A DNA stretch of 49,266 bases from an uncultured SAR116 cluster alpha proteobacterium (GCA_902593735.1 CACJJL010000015.1:1-49266), one strand, 5' to 3'; numbered from the stretch's first letter, positions 16,935 to 27,289 are shown. Numbers and translations are program-made. The notes: generated by a model not told the origin, from the sequence alone.

Positions 16935-19589
16935 TTAAAAATATAAAGACAAGTCACGATGATCAGATTTACAGCTTGCTAAGAATAAAGCAATATCTTT
17001 TGGAATTTTTTGCTGTTGTCTTAATCCTATTGTAAACTTTGTGCTAACTAGAAATGTTGACAAAACGCTTCCTATTTTATCATCTATATTTTCAAGATCC
17101 CTATATTTTTTTTCATACTCTGCAAAAGATTTATTAAAGTCCTTGAGAACTTTTTTGTAATTAACATTTTTCTTTTTTAAATTCCTGGACACTTTAGAAA
17201 GTTTAGATGTTATTCTTGAATTATCAGGTAAACGTGAAATCTTTTTTGAAAAAACTTTAATTTCCTTAGACAAAGTTTTAGGCTCTTTTATCTCCAATAT
17301 TTTACTGAATTTTGTAAATTCCTCCCTAAATTTATAAAATTCAGCTTTAGTTAATAAAATATTATACAACATTACTAATTCGTCATAGGAATTATCCATT
17401 GCTCTTCTGTATTTAATACGATTTATATTTTCTTCTTTAATTAATTTTTGAAAATTTTTGTAAGTGTCTGACCAATTTTTTGGAAATCCTTGCTTCTCGA
17501 TTTGAATTTTATTTTTTAGCTTTTCAACTTCTGATTTTAAGAATGAAATTTTTTGTTTGTCATTATTTTCAAGTCTTGAAATAGTAGTTTCGTTATTTTT
17601 AATTAAAGTTTCAAGTTCTCTAATATTTTTTTCTTTTTCTCTTGCAATCATTAGAAGTGGTAAATAATCTTTTGATTGCATTTGTATTTTTGCATTAATT
17701 TCAAATGCTTTGTTTAAGCTAAAAAATCCACTTTCAATTGTATTAATGGAGTTAGTAATTGTATTCTTATATTCCTTGGGCATAGAAGACAAATTAGCTT
17801 TGGATAAATTTATAACTGAAATTTTTGTAAAACTATTTGAATTTAATACATTATCTTTCATATATTTTTCTGTACATAATTGTAATTTTGGGTTCTTAGG
17901 AGGAGGAGATGTTTCTGAAAGAAAATTTAATCTATTTGGTAAATAATTTACTAAGAATGGATATGAACCCACAACTGCCAAAGCTATCAGTTGAAGAGTT
18001 ATAAATGGTACGACACCTTTATACATTTGTATAGTCTTAACAGCTTTTGAAGCAACACCTCTTAAATAAAACAAAGCAAAACCAAAAGGAGGAGTTAAAA
18101 AAGAAGTCTGTATATTAAGACCAATCATGACTCCTAACCAAACAGCAGTTATATTTGCTGAGGGATCAGCAAGCAATATAGGGGCAACAATTGGTACAAC
18201 AACAACTGCAATTTCAATAAAATCTAGAAAAAACCCCAGTATAAAAATTACTATCATTACAATAACAAACTTTGACCAAAAACCACCAGGCAAAGAATTT
18301 AAATATTCTTTTACAAGTTCTTCTCCTCCAAATGCTCTAAAGGCAGCTGTAAGCATAGCAGCACCTAATAGTATAATGAAAACCAAAGAAGTTGTTTTAG
18401 CTGTTTCCATCATTACACCTTGCATTGTATTATTTAATTTAAAAAGCCTCCAACTACTCCACGCAATAGCAAATAATAATATAAAAGATCCTAAAACACC
18501 TATGAAAATACCTACTTCATCCTCATATGTATTAATAAGTTTAACGTTCATTGTATAATTGCTAACTGCATATGCTAATAGTAATATTGCAATTAAAACC
18601 AATATAGCAGGATACAATGAGGATTTTTTACCTTCCGTTTGTCTGTAACCAGCCATAATAATAGCACCTGCTGCGCCTATTGCGCCAGCCTGATTCACAG
18701 TAGCAATTCCAGTAATAATTGAGCCTAATACTAATATAATTAATGTTAATGGAGGTATTAAGATCAACATAACATTTAGCCAGAAATTTTTGTCCATTTT
18801 ACCTTCATATGGGACTGAGGGTGCACTTTTAGGTGATACAAAAGCTAATACCAAAATAAAAAGCATATATATACCCACAAGCAAAATACCAGGAAGAAAA
18901 GCTCCTAAAAACATTTCTCCTGCGCTTGTGGAAACAACATCAAATACTGATGGCATTGAAATTTGACCTGTTGCTTCTTTATAAAGAGCTTTTCTCATAG
19001 TACTTGCTTGATCTGATGCTGTTGCAAGTTGATCAGCTAAAATAATTAAAACAATCGATGGTGGAATGATTTGTCCTAAAGTTCCTGATGCTGCTATTGT
19101 TCCAGTGGCAAGAGGTGCAGAGTATTTGTTTCTAAGCATTGCAGGCAAAGAAATCAAACCCATTGCGACTACAGTTGCACCAACAATTCCAGTTGTGGCA
19201 GCAAGTAATGCACCAACAAAAACAACAGATATTCCTAAACCTCCACGAACAGGTCCAAAAAGTTGAGCCATAGTTACAAGCAAATCTTCAGCAATTTTAG
19301 ATCTTTGAAGCATTAATCCCATAAAAATAAATAGAGGTATAGCAATTAATGTATCTCTTTCTACCTCCCAATAAACGCCTCTAAGGTTTGTTACTCCAGC
19401 TGACAACCATTCAGATGGCCCGCCAGAATAAAAATAAGCATCTAGATTGTTTTCAAATAAATATCCAAAAAAAGCGGCGACACCAATAGAAATTATTGCT
19501 GAGCCAGGTAAAGCAAAAGCAACGGGAAAACCTGATCCAAGAGAAATAGCCATTAAAATTATAAGTAACGCTAAAAATAGTAATTCCAT
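16935..19589 (-). CDS. dctM: TRAP transporter large permease (DctM family) with long C-terminal coiled-coil extension
   Basis: Membrane subunit that couples sodium flow to uptake of the substrate delivered by the binding protein. Residues 1-545 or so carry the DctM helices, with GSGFPVAFALPG at the N terminus, FIFMGLMLQRSKIAEDLL, the helix pair around SGTLGQIIPPSIVLIILAD, and GLNIQTSFLTPPFGFALFYLRGV. From about residue 560 to 884 there is a hydrophilic Lys/Glu/Asn-rich region with heptad-like stretches (ETTISRLENNDKQKISFLK) predicted as coiled coil. DctM proteins are commonly 420-620 residues, so the tail is unusual. The reading frame is continuous across the junction. The dctM start is 3 nt beyond the dctQ stop. 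Confidence 0.93.
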   Translation of the reverse strand: MELLFLALLIILMAISLGSGFPVAFALPGSAIISIGVAAFFGYLFENNLDAYFYSGGPSEWLSAGVTNLRGVYWEVERDTLIAIPLFIFMGLMLQRSKIAEDLLVTMAQLFGPVRGGLGISVVFVGALLAATTGIVGATVVAMGLISLPAMLRNKYSAPLATGTIAASGTLGQIIPPSIVLIILADQLATASDQASTMRKALYKEATGQISMPSVFDVVSTSAGEMFLGAFLPGILLVGIYMLFILVLAFVSPKSAPSVPYEGKMDKNFWLNVMLILIPPLTLIILVLGSIITGIATVNQAGAIGAAGAIIMAGYRQTEGKKSSLYPAILVLIAILLLAYAVSNYTMNVKLINTYEDEVGIFIGVLGSFILLFAIAWSSWRLFKLNNTMQGVMMETAKTTSLVFIILLGAAMLTAAFRAFGGEELVKEYLNSLPGGFWSKFVIVMIVIFILGFFLDFIEIAVVVVPIVAPILLADPSANITAVWLGVMIGLNIQTSFLTPPFGFALFYLRGVASKAVKTIQMYKGVVPFITLQLIALAVVGSYPFLVNYLPNRLNFLSETSPPPKNPKLQLCTEKYMKDNVLNSNSFTKISVINLSKANLSSMPKEYKNTITNSINTIESGFFSLNKAFEINAKIQMQSKDYLPLLMIAREKEKNIRELETLIKNNETTISRLENNDKQKISFLKSEVEKLKNKIQIEKQGFPKNWSDTYKNFQKLIKEENINRIKYRRAMDNSYDELVMLYNILLTKAEFYKFREEFTKFSKILEIKEPKTLSKEIKVFSKKISRLPDNSRITSKLSKVSRNLKKKNVNYKKVLKDFNKSFAEYEKKYRDLENIDDKIGSVLSTFLVSTKFTIGLRQQQKIPKDIALFLASCKSDHRDLSLYF

Positions 19590-19592
19590 TTA

Positions 19593-20558
19593 TTAATGCC
19601 CTAACTGATCTTCAACAATTCGTTTGCCTTTTTCACCATGATAATCTGCTAGAGATTCAAAAAAATAACTTATAAATTGAATTAACATCGTTAATCCAAA
19701 AACTCCTAAAAACATGGCAAGATGGTATTTTATAAACATACCAACACTACCCTGCTGAGTTATTTCGAAATTTAAAACTGGACTATTAATAATTGATTGT
19801 TTGCCATTAAAACCTATGAAAATTATTGTTAACGAAGTAGACACACCAAGAGTTATTGATCCAATTGAATTAACTAGGCCTTTTGTTTTATCTCTAAGTC
19901 CTTGGTATAAAATATCAACCCTAACATGACCTTCATCATAAAGTGTATATGCTGATGCAAATAAGAATAATCCAGCATACCAATATCGTACAAGATCACC
20001 CATGAAGGTTTGCTCATAAGAAAAAATAAATCTGGTAATAACTATTACAAGTTCACTTAAAACTATTAAAAGGGATAACCAATGAAATCCAAGTGTTCTA
20101 GTAAAAACACCAATAACAAAACCAAATATAATAAGTGGAATATGAATATAAGTGCCGACAAAAACAGGTCTTGTAAATTGAGCTGTAATATCTTTGGCTA
20201 AAAAAAGATTGAAAATTTTTTCAACTCTTAAAAAAGCTATTGATATATCAACAATACCAATAAAAAAAACCACCCAAAAACAAGAACGTATAATGTAGAT
20301 GTTTAAATTATGTAAAACTTGACTGTCATTTCTTAAAGAATGATTGTTTAATTTTGGTAGAAAACAAAAAACTAAAACTAAGGCTAGTATATACAAAATT
20401 AGCTCAATTAAGGATAAAAAAGAAAAGTTGTTTATAATTGATAAAGGACCAGGAAAATTAAACCCCACCATTAATACATTATCAACTAAAAACGCAGAAA
20501 TTATGGCTAATATTGACCATCCAAATAATCTATAATAGGTGTATATTTTGCTATCCAC
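19593..20558 (-). CDS. dctQ: TRAP transporter small permease (DctQ family), large variant
   Basis: Small membrane subunit that pairs with DctM in the inner membrane. At 321 residues it is nearly twice the usual DctQ length. The N-terminal half adds about three helices and a polar stretch (LPKLNNHSLRNDSQVLHNLN). The C-terminal half carries the DctQ core with RYWYAGLFLFASAYTLYDEGHVRVDILYQGL, where the EGHVRVD(I/V) motif is diagnostic. It lies between dctP and dctM, with a strong hairpin just upstream. Confidence 0.9.
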   Translation of the reverse strand: MDSKIYTYYRLFGWSILAIISAFLVDNVLMVGFNFPGPLSIINNFSFLSLIELILYILALVLVFCFLPKLNNHSLRNDSQVLHNLNIYIIRSCFWVVFFIGIVDISIAFLRVEKIFNLFLAKDITAQFTRPVFVGTYIHIPLIIFGFVIGVFTRTLGFHWLSLLIVLSELVIVITRFIFSYEQTFMGDLVRYWYAGLFLFASAYTLYDEGHVRVDILYQGLRDKTKGLVNSIGSITLGVSTSLTIIFIGFNGKQSIINSPVLNFEITQQGSVGMFIKYHLAMFLGVFGLTMLIQFISYFFESLADYHGEKGKRIVEDQLGH

Positions 20559-20570
20559 TTTATCTGATTA

Positions 20571-20594
20571 GAGGTCAGCGATAGCGCTGACCTC
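20571..20594 (-). other. GC-rich intercistronic hairpin between dctP and dctQ
   Basis: GAGGTCAGCG (20571-20580), loop ATAG (20581-20584), CGCTGACCTC (20585-20594): a perfect 10-bp stem that stands out in AT-rich DNA. It falls in the 47-nt gap after the dctP stop and 12 nt before the dctQ start. No T-run follows it in the direction of transcription, so an RNA-stabilising or processing hairpin, or a partial attenuator, is more likely than a full terminator. This would keep binding-protein mRNA in excess over permease mRNA. Confidence 0.75.
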
Positions 20595-20605
20595 AATTTA
20601 TAATT

Positions 20606-21706
20606 TTATGAAAGTCCTAAAACTCTATTTCTTTGATTAACATAAGAAATTTCAAATTTTGCCATCATACTTCCACATTCTTTTAAAAATGACTGATAAT
20701 TATCATCTATCTTTTTAGCTAAAGCAGAGTGATTTCTTGTTTCTTCAAAAACTTCTGAAGCTGCTTCACCGAATGAGTCCCATACATCATCATTGAATGA
20801 TTTAACCTTGGTGCCGTGTTCATTTACAAGTTTCGCAAGATATTCACCATTTTTAGCACAAGTTTCTTCATACTGAGCGGCATGTTCTTCCATTGCCGCC
20901 GCAGTAATAAGAGCTTTTTCATTGTTTGTTAACTTGCCCCAAAAACTACCATTAAAAGCCATTGCTAAGCAGGAACCAGGCTCATGCATGCCACCAGTAT
21001 AATAAAATTTAGCAGCCTCATAAAATTTCATGAAGTAATCATTATATGGTCCAACCCATTCAGTTGCATCAATAGATCCAGACACAAGATTTTCATAGAT
21101 TTGACCACCAGGTAATGATACTGGAGAAGCACCTAGTTTTGACATCACAGTTCCACCTAATCCAGGAATTCTCATTTTTAAGCCTTTTAAATCTTCACTG
21201 GAGTTTATCTCTTTATTGAACCATCCACCAGCTTGTGTTCCAGTACCTCCACATGGAAGGGCTTTTAGTCCAAATTCACCAGACATTTCATCCCAAAGCT
21301 CTTGTCCTCCACCAAACTTAATCCATGCATTCCATTCAACTGTTGTCATTCCAAATGGAACAGAAGTAAAATATGCAAAACCTGGATGTTTTCCTTTCCA
21401 GTAATAATCAGCAGCAATGTAAGCTTGAGAATTACCTGATGCAACTTCATCAAAAACATCAAAAGCTCCAACTTTTTCGCCTGCTGCAAAATAATTAACT
21501 TTTAATTTACCTTTTGATAATTCAGTAATCCTGGCTGACAATCTTTGAGCTGACAATCCTAAACCTGGAAAATCTCTAGGCCAAGTTGATACAATATTTA
21601 TTTCTTTGTGACCTCCTGCTATTGCTGGAGCTGATAATGCAGAAGCTCCAGCAACACCTGCTACAACTCCTACACCTGCTTTAGTAAAAAAATCTCTACG
21701 TTTCAT
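20606..21706 (-). CDS. dctP: TRAP transporter substrate-binding protein (DctP/TakP-like)
   Basis: Periplasmic receptor of the TRAP system. The N terminus MKRRDFFTKAG followed by a hydrophobic stretch and SAPAIAGG is a twin-arginine (Tat) signal with cleavage near residue 31. The mature part has LKGLKMRIPGLGG, where R179 is the conserved substrate-carboxylate Arg, and SGSIDATEWVGPYNDY with W217. This pattern resembles the TakP group, which binds 2-oxo acids such as pyruvate, and relatives annotated for mannitol or chloroaromatic compounds; the substrate here is inferred only as a small organic acid. A very strong ribosome site, AGGGAGGA at 21713-21720, suggests high expression. Confidence 0.95.
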   Translation of the reverse strand: MKRRDFFTKAGVGVVAGVAGASALSAPAIAGGHKEINIVSTWPRDFPGLGLSAQRLSARITELSKGKLKVNYFAAGEKVGAFDVFDEVASGNSQAYIAADYYWKGKHPGFAYFTSVPFGMTTVEWNAWIKFGGGQELWDEMSGEFGLKALPCGGTGTQAGGWFNKEINSSEDLKGLKMRIPGLGGTVMSKLGASPVSLPGGQIYENLVSGSIDATEWVGPYNDYFMKFYEAAKFYYTGGMHEPGSCLAMAFNGSFWGKLTNNEKALITAAAMEEHAAQYEETCAKNGEYLAKLVNEHGTKVKSFNDDVWDSFGEAASEVFEETRNHSALAKKIDDNYQSFLKECGSMMAKFEISYVNQRNRVLGLS

Positions 21707-21884
21707 AAAACGTCCTCCCTAATTATATAAAATTATTTCTTGATTTGATTTTATTATATTATTACTACACAAAATTAAACTTAATTTAAAGATATTTATT
21801 TAATTATGTAAAATAATTATTGTTAATAAAAATAAGCTTAAAAATTAATCAATCTTAGATCGAATTTGACAATAAGAAAATATT
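21707..21884 (-). promoter_or_regulatory. Spacer with probable TRAP operon promoter
   Basis: This 178-nt gap between parC and dctP holds no ORF. It has a TATAAT on the minus strand at 21753-21758 about 47 nt before the dctP ATG, without a clear -35 box, and the strong ribosome site at 21713-21720. I see no GC-rich terminator for parC; the region is nearly all A and T. Confidence 0.4.
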
Positions 21885-24101
21885 TTAATTGAATACTGGT
21901 GGCCTTGGAAAGCCAGTAGGCAATTTTTTTCCAACACTTCCTCTTTTACCTTGCCATATTAATAGATTCTTTTCTGATCTCTGACGTCCACCAGTCATTT
22001 TCCAAACTATTCCATCCTTTCTATTAAATGTAGTTATGTCAGACAATATACCATCTTTATATCTTTGAAGTATCACACCTTTTCCTTTATTTAATTCGGG
22101 AATTTCATCTATTGAATACACTAATAATTTTCTATTATTTCCAACAATAGCAATAGTATCTCCTTCTATTTTTTTACATACTTTTGCTTTATTATCATTT
22201 TTGACATTTAATATTTGTTTTCCTGATTTTGTCTGTGCAAGAATATTAGATGTATCAATTTTAAACCCATGACCTGATTCAAGTGCTAAGACTATATTTC
22301 CTTCAAAAAATGGAAAACAAGATATTATTTTATTTTCTGCCTTTAGATCTATCGTGAGAGACAAAGGCTCCCCAAAGCCTCTTCTAGATGGAAGTTTGTT
22401 TGCAGAAACACAAAAAAATCTACCATTGTCTGCAAAGAAAATTATCTTATCAGTGGTAAAGGCATGTATCTTAAATTTTTCTTTATCACCTTCTCTATAT
22501 TTTATCTCAACTCCATTATCTAAATGACTCTTTTGAGTTCTAATCCAACCTTGATCAGATAAAATTATTGTAATTGGTTCTTTAGTTACAAATTGATCTT
22601 CATTAAATTCATCAACCATTGGCAATTCACCAATTTCTGTTTTTCGATGAGAAATATTTTGAAAATCTTTTTTAAGACTTTTTATATCCAAATAAATTTG
22701 TTTCCATTGAAATTCAATGTTATCTAAAATATCAATTAAATCTTTTTGTTCATTTTGTAATTTACTAAGTTCATTTCTAAGTTCAATTTCCTCTAACTTT
22801 CTTAGTGAACGTAAACGCATATCTAAAATAGCATTAGCCTGAATTTCATTTATCTTAAAATAGAATATTAAAACTTCTTTAGGTTTATCTTCTTCCCTTA
22901 TAATTTCTATAACTTTATCAAGGTTTAAATATACAGTTATATAGCCATTTAATATGTTAATTCGATTTTCAATTTGATTTAATCTATATTTACTTTTTCT
23001 TTGAAGAATAATTTGTCTATGGTCTAACCAAGACTTAAGTGCTTCTTTTAAAGATTTCACACCAGGTATATTCTTATCATCAATTACATTTAAATTAAGT
23101 GAAATTTTAACCTCTAAATCTGTTTTTTTAAAAAGTGTTTCCATAATCATTTCAGGTGATAGATTTCGACTTTTAGGTTCAATAATTATTCTAATATTTT
23201 CTGCGCTTTCATCTCTTATATCAGAAAGCATTGGAAGAGATTTATTATCCATTAACTCAGAAATTTTTTCTAACAATCTACTTTTTTGAACTTGGTAAGG
23301 AATTTCACTGATGATTATTTTCCATTGTCCACCTTTCATATTTTCAATATTCCATTTAGCTCTTAACCTAAAACTTCCTTTTCCATTTTTGTAAGAATTT
23401 TCAATTGATGTTTTTGGTTCAACTAAAACACCCCCAGTGGGAAAATCTGGTCCTTTTATAAAATTAGAAATTGTAATATCAGAAGCATTTGGAAATTTGA
23501 TTAAATGAAGAAGTGCATTAATTAATTCATAAATATTGTGTGGAGGAATTGAAGTTGCCATACCTACCGCAATGCCTTGGGATCCATTTGCCAATAAGTT
23601 AGGAAAAGCTGATGGCAATACAATGGGCTCTCTTCCTTCGTCATCATAAGTGTCTCTAAAATCTACTGTATCTTTATCAATATCAGCTAATAACAATTCT
23701 GCAGCCTTAGACATCCTTGCTTCTGTATACCTCATCGCTGCTGCATTATCTCCATCGATGTTGCCAAAATTACCCTGACCATCAACCAAGGGATATCTCA
23801 ATGCAAAATCCTGGGACATCCTTACCATCGATTCATAAATTGCAGCATCACCATGTGGATGAAATTTTCCCATCACATCACCAACAACCCGAGCAGATTT
23901 TTTGTATGATACGTTATGATTTAGTTTTAATTGCATCATCGCATACAAAACTCTTCTATGAACTGGTTTTAAACCATCTCTTACATCAGGCAAAGATCTT
24001 GATGTTATTGTTGATAACGCATATGCAAGATATCTTTCTGATATTGCTTTTGCAAAAGGAGTAAGACTTATATTTTCATTTTGTAAATCTTCATTTTTCA
24101 T
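21885..24101 (-). CDS. parC: DNA topoisomerase IV subunit A
   Basis: Breakage-reunion subunit of the type IIA enzyme that decatenates daughter chromosomes with ParE. The 738-residue length and absence of the GyrA-box QRRGGKG favour ParC over GyrA. The N-terminal domain has [38 protein letters not shown] and the catalytic Tyr at 125 in [11 protein letters not shown]. The C-terminal domain shows degenerate beta-pinwheel repeats. It begins 3 nt after recO, at the end of the rpoZ-parC block. Confidence 0.96.
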   Translation of the reverse strand: MKNEDLQNENISLTPFAKAISERYLAYALSTITSRSLPDVRDGLKPVHRRVLYAMMQLKLNHNVSYKKSARVVGDVMGKFHPHGDAAIYESMVRMSQDFALRYPLVDGQGNFGNIDGDNAAAMRYTEARMSKAAELLLADIDKDTVDFRDTYDDEGREPIVLPSAFPNLLANGSQGIAVGMATSIPPHNIYELINALLHLIKFPNASDITISNFIKGPDFPTGGVLVEPKTSIENSYKNGKGSFRLRAKWNIENMKGGQWKIIISEIPYQVQKSRLLEKISELMDNKSLPMLSDIRDESAENIRIIIEPKSRNLSPEMIMETLFKKTDLEVKISLNLNVIDDKNIPGVKSLKEALKSWLDHRQIILQRKSKYRLNQIENRINILNGYITVYLNLDKVIEIIREEDKPKEVLIFYFKINEIQANAILDMRLRSLRKLEEIELRNELSKLQNEQKDLIDILDNIEFQWKQIYLDIKSLKKDFQNISHRKTEIGELPMVDEFNEDQFVTKEPITIILSDQGWIRTQKSHLDNGVEIKYREGDKEKFKIHAFTTDKIIFFADNGRFFCVSANKLPSRRGFGEPLSLTIDLKAENKIISCFPFFEGNIVLALESGHGFKIDTSNILAQTKSGKQILNVKNDNKAKVCKKIEGDTIAIVGNNRKLLVYSIDEIPELNKGKGVILQRYKDGILSDITTFNRKDGIVWKMTGGRQRSEKNLLIWQGKRGSVGKKLPTGFPRPPVFN

Positions 24102-24104
24102 AAA

Positions 24105-24878
24105 CTAACTCTCTATATTCATAGTTTTTTTAATCATATTTTCTAATCTATCTCTTTGATGTGGTAAATTCATAATTCTAGAGTCATTTATAGAAAATAA
24201 TAATTTATTTTTGAAAAAAAAAGTTGTTATGTTTAATCCCATAATAATCTCCTCATGTAGACTTAATCCAATAACTTTTGCCCCTCCTAAAAACATAGGT
24301 AATTTTAATAGTTTTGGACCGTATTTTCCAGCACCATACTTAGATACTGCTTTGCCAGTTTTAGGACTTACGTAATGCAAATTATTTTTTTGTCCTGTTA
24401 CAGCGCATTTTTTTAAATCTAAAGAAAAACCAATTGATGATAATAGTCCAATTTCCCATTTTACATAACCTTTAATCCATTGTTTATTATCAACATCATT
24501 ATTGATTGCTAAAACGTTTAAAAAGGCCTTTGTTGCATCAAAAACTTCAGAATAACTTTGTCTTTCAGGTAAAAACCTTTCTAACAAAGAACATAATGAT
24601 GTTAAAGCTTGTAATTTAAGTTTTTCATCAAAAATCTTTCCTGAAATGGATGAAATTAATTCAATTTTAAATTTACCCATTTGTTCAATTATTCTGGATT
24701 TCCAAGATACTTTTACTAAATTGCCAGGTTGAACACTAGATAAAATACTTTTCGTTTTATAATTATTAATCCAACTTACATAACGTCCATGTGACTCAGT
24801 CAAAATATTAATTATTAGACCATTTTCACCAAATTTTTTTGCAGATAAAATTATACCAACATCATTCCATTCAGGCAT
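24105..24878 (-). CDS. recO: DNA repair protein RecO
   Basis: Recombination mediator that helps load RecA at gaps with RecR. The 257-residue protein starts MPEWNDVGIILSAKKFGENGLIINILTES, the N-terminal OB-fold typical of RecO. The central helical region contains SLCSLLERFLPER and the segment KWEIGLLSSIGFSLDLKKCAVTG seen across alphaproteobacteria. It overlaps era by 8 nt; the era-recO order is conserved widely. Confidence 0.94.
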   Translation of the reverse strand: MPEWNDVGIILSAKKFGENGLIINILTESHGRYVSWINNYKTKSILSSVQPGNLVKVSWKSRIIEQMGKFKIELISSISGKIFDEKLKLQALTSLCSLLERFLPERQSYSEVFDATKAFLNVLAINNDVDNKQWIKGYVKWEIGLLSSIGFSLDLKKCAVTGQKNNLHYVSPKTGKAVSKYGAGKYGPKLLKLPMFLGGAKVIGLSLHEEIIMGLNITTFFFKNKLLFSINDSRIMNLPHQRDRLENMIKKTMNIES

Positions 24879-25788
24879 TATAATTCAAGCCAACAGATGA
24901 GTATTTAGATGGATCATCCATCCAATTTTTTTTGAATTTTACAAACAAAAATAAATTAACCTTAGACTCTAATAATTTTTCAAGTTCTTTACGAGCTAAA
25001 ATACCTATTCGTTTAATATTTTGTCCTTTTTTTCCTAAAATTATAGGTTTGTAATTATTTTTGTTTATATATATAGTCTGTTGAATATTTATACTTTTGT
25101 CAGAATTTATTTTCCACTGTTCTGTTTCAACTGTTATATTATAAGGAAGTTCTTTATTAAGACTTTTAAATAATTTTTCTCTAGTTATTTCAGATGCTAG
25201 AATTGACTGTGGTAAATCTGAAATTGTATCTTCGTCATAAAAAAAAGAATGAATAGGCATTACATTTGCCAGATATGTTTTAAGTTTAGTACAACCACTA
25301 CCATTCCTAGCAGAAATCAAAAAAATTTTTTCAAAATTATATAAGTTTTTGATTTCCAGGATTTTTTCAAGTAGTTTTTCTTTTGATATCAAATCAATTT
25401 TATTTAAAACTAATATTATGTCTAATTTTATTCGATAAATTTTGTTTATTATTTTTTTTATATTTTCATCAAATGGTTTAGAAACGTCATGTATAAAAAC
25501 TGTCTTGTCAGTTTGGTTAAGCTCAGACCATGCAGCAGAAACCATCGCTTTTTCCAGTCTTCTTTTTGGCAAAAAAATACCTGGTGTATCTATAAAAATT
25601 ATTTGTGATTTGAATTTATTGTCTAAATTAAAATTACATATTCCTCTTATACAAAATCTAGTTGTTTGAATTTTATGTGATACTATGGAAATTTTTTTCC
25701 CTACTAATTTATTTATTAGAGTTGACTTTCCTGAATTTGGAATTCCTACCAAATTAACAAATCCTGATTTGTAGTTATTTTTTTTCAA
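24871..25788 (-). CDS. era: GTPase Era
   Basis: Binds the 3' end of 16S rRNA during small-subunit assembly. The 305-residue product has G1 GIPNSGKST, the Thr region QTTRFCIRGI, G3 DTPGIF, G4 NKID near residue 130 and G5 SARNGSG. A C-terminal KH domain carries IILGKKGQNIKRIGILARKELE. Length is usual. The initiation region lies 31 nt after rnc, the classic rnc-era arrangement. Confidence 0.97.
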   Translation of the reverse strand: MKKNNYKSGFVNLVGIPNSGKSTLINKLVGKKISIVSHKIQTTRFCIRGICNFNLDNKFKSQIIFIDTPGIFLPKRRLEKAMVSAAWSELNQTDKTVFIHDVSKPFDENIKKIINKIYRIKLDIILVLNKIDLISKEKLLEKILEIKNLYNFEKIFLISARNGSGCTKLKTYLANVMPIHSFFYDEDTISDLPQSILASEITREKLFKSLNKELPYNITVETEQWKINSDKSINIQQTIYINKNNYKPIILGKKGQNIKRIGILARKELEKLLESKVNLFLFVKFKKNWMDDPSKYSSVGLNYNA

Positions 25789-25819
25789 AGTACTTTAATA
25801 TCACTTTCATAATATAGTT

Positions 25820-26491
25820 TTAAACTTTTAAAATATTTAGTAATTTTATCGCCGCAGCCTCTTCAGCATCTTTAAGGTTAGGGCCCTTTGCTGAAACTAA
25901 ATCATGATCTCCAATATTTACAGAAACTTCAAATGTTGGTTTGTGTTCATTGCCAGATTTGTTTAAAATGCTATATTTAGGTAAAGTTTTAAATTTTTCT
26001 AAACATAATTCTTGAAGTAAAGATTTAGGATGCTTTGAGAGTTTAGTTTTTGTTAAATTTTTATCAATAATATTGTTTAATATAAAAGTTTCACAATTAG
26101 ATAAACCGGTATCGATATAGATTGCACCAATAATAGATTCAATAACATCACTTAAAATAGATTTATTATTTTCTAAATTATCTCCTTTTTGTGTCTTCAA
26201 AAAAGATGAAAGATTTATTTTTTTTGCATAATCATAAAGAGTATCTTGATTAGCATATTTCTGGAAAAAAATATCCAAAACACCTTCTTTTGCTTCAGGA
26301 AAAACTCTGAAAAAATATTCAGCTATAACTAGACCTAACACTCTATCTCCAAGAAATTCTAATCTTTCATAATTTACATTTTTGTTTCCTGATTTTTTTT
26401 TTTGATAACTAGAATGGGTTAAAGCTTCTTCTAATAAAGAAATATTTTCAAATTTATAATTTATTTGTTTTTCAAGAAAACTTAAAGGCAT
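25820..26491 (-). CDS. rnc: Ribonuclease III
   Basis: Double-strand-specific endoribonuclease that processes rRNA precursors and mRNAs. The 223-residue protein shows the signature ERLEFLGDRVLGL with E45 and D49, plus SDVIESIIGAIYIDTG with the second catalytic Glu. A C-terminal double-stranded RNA-binding domain contains PKSLLQELCLEKFKTLPKY and ends with AEEAAAIKLL. Its start shares 1 nt with the lepB stop. Confidence 0.97.
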   Translation of the reverse strand: MPLSFLEKQINYKFENISLLEEALTHSSYQKKKSGNKNVNYERLEFLGDRVLGLVIAEYFFRVFPEAKEGVLDIFFQKYANQDTLYDYAKKINLSSFLKTQKGDNLENNKSILSDVIESIIGAIYIDTGLSNCETFILNNIIDKNLTKTKLSKHPKSLLQELCLEKFKTLPKYSILNKSGNEHKPTFEVSVNIGDHDLVSAKGPNLKDAEEAAAIKLLNILKV

Positions 26492-27237
26492 TATTTTATA
26501 GCCTTTCCAATTCTTGAAAATCTTATAGCTTTATGCCAATTCCAAAATTCAAAAATTGAAGCTGAACTGTTATGGGAAAAGAAAATTATTTCTGCTTTAC
26601 CTATAAGATTTTTTTTAGGGACAAAACCAACTTCTGGTGTTCTACTATCTTTACTATTATCTCTATTATCACCCATAAAGAAAAAATGATTTAAAGGAAC
26701 CTTAAACATAATTGTATCATCAAATGGGTCATTATCACTTGACTCTATAATTTGATGGGATTGTGAGTTATCAAAAATTTCTTCATATTGAGAAAAAATT
26801 TTTTCATCACCAAATGTATTTTTTCTCATACGAATATTTGTTTTAATCCGTTTTATTTTTTTTGAATTTATATATAATATGCCTTGTTTAACCTGTACTG
26901 TATCATTAGGCAGAGCAACTAACCTTTTTATATAATCTATTGTCTCATCACCTGGCTTTCTAAAAACAATAACATCTCCCCTTTTTGGAGTTTTGTATAA
27001 TAATCTGTCTTTTATAGGTACAACTCCAAAAGGAAAGCTATATTTAGAATAACCATATGTGTACTTTGATACAAATAGATAATCACCAACTAACAAAGTT
27101 GGAACCATTGACCCAGAAGGAATATTAAAAGGTTCATAAAAAATAGAACGAAAGAAAATTGCAATCGTACCAGCAATTAAAAGAGTTTTAAAAAGTTCTT
27201 TAAATGTATTCTTTTGTTTATTTTTTTTAACACTCAT
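26491..27237 (-). CDS. lepB: Signal peptidase I
   Basis: Inner-membrane serine protease that removes signal peptides of exported proteins. A single N-terminal membrane helix (about residues 15-32) is followed by PSGSMVPTLL with nucleophile S43, and by DYIKRLVALPND with general base K104. Box E reads FFMGDNRDNSKDSR. The 248-residue length is usual. It overlaps rnc by 1 nt. Confidence 0.97.
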   Translation of the reverse strand: MSVKKNKQKNTFKELFKTLLIAGTIAIFFRSIFYEPFNIPSGSMVPTLLVGDYLFVSKYTYGYSKYSFPFGVVPIKDRLLYKTPKRGDVIVFRKPGDETIDYIKRLVALPNDTVQVKQGILYINSKKIKRIKTNIRMRKNTFGDEKIFSQYEEIFDNSQSHQIIESSDNDPFDDTIMFKVPLNHFFFMGDNRDNSKDSRTPEVGFVPKKNLIGKAEIIFFSHNSSASIFEFWNWHKAIRFSRIGKAIK

Positions 27238-27289
27238 AAATTATACTCCAAAAGTGTAAATCTATTTTAAATTTTATTTTATGCAATAC

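Noticed and set aside
18127-18558. 143-codon plus-strand frame opposite dctM
   Set aside because: Its length comes from the low stop density opposite a membrane protein; the DctM frame is certain here.
20571-20594. Hairpin after dctP as an intrinsic terminator
   Set aside because: No T-run follows in the transcribed direction and dctQ begins 12 nt later, so complete termination would silence the permease genes.
23717-24064. 115-codon plus-strand frame opposite parC
   Set aside because: Opposite the conserved ParC active-site region; composition (His, Leu, Gln runs) is typical of antisense frames.
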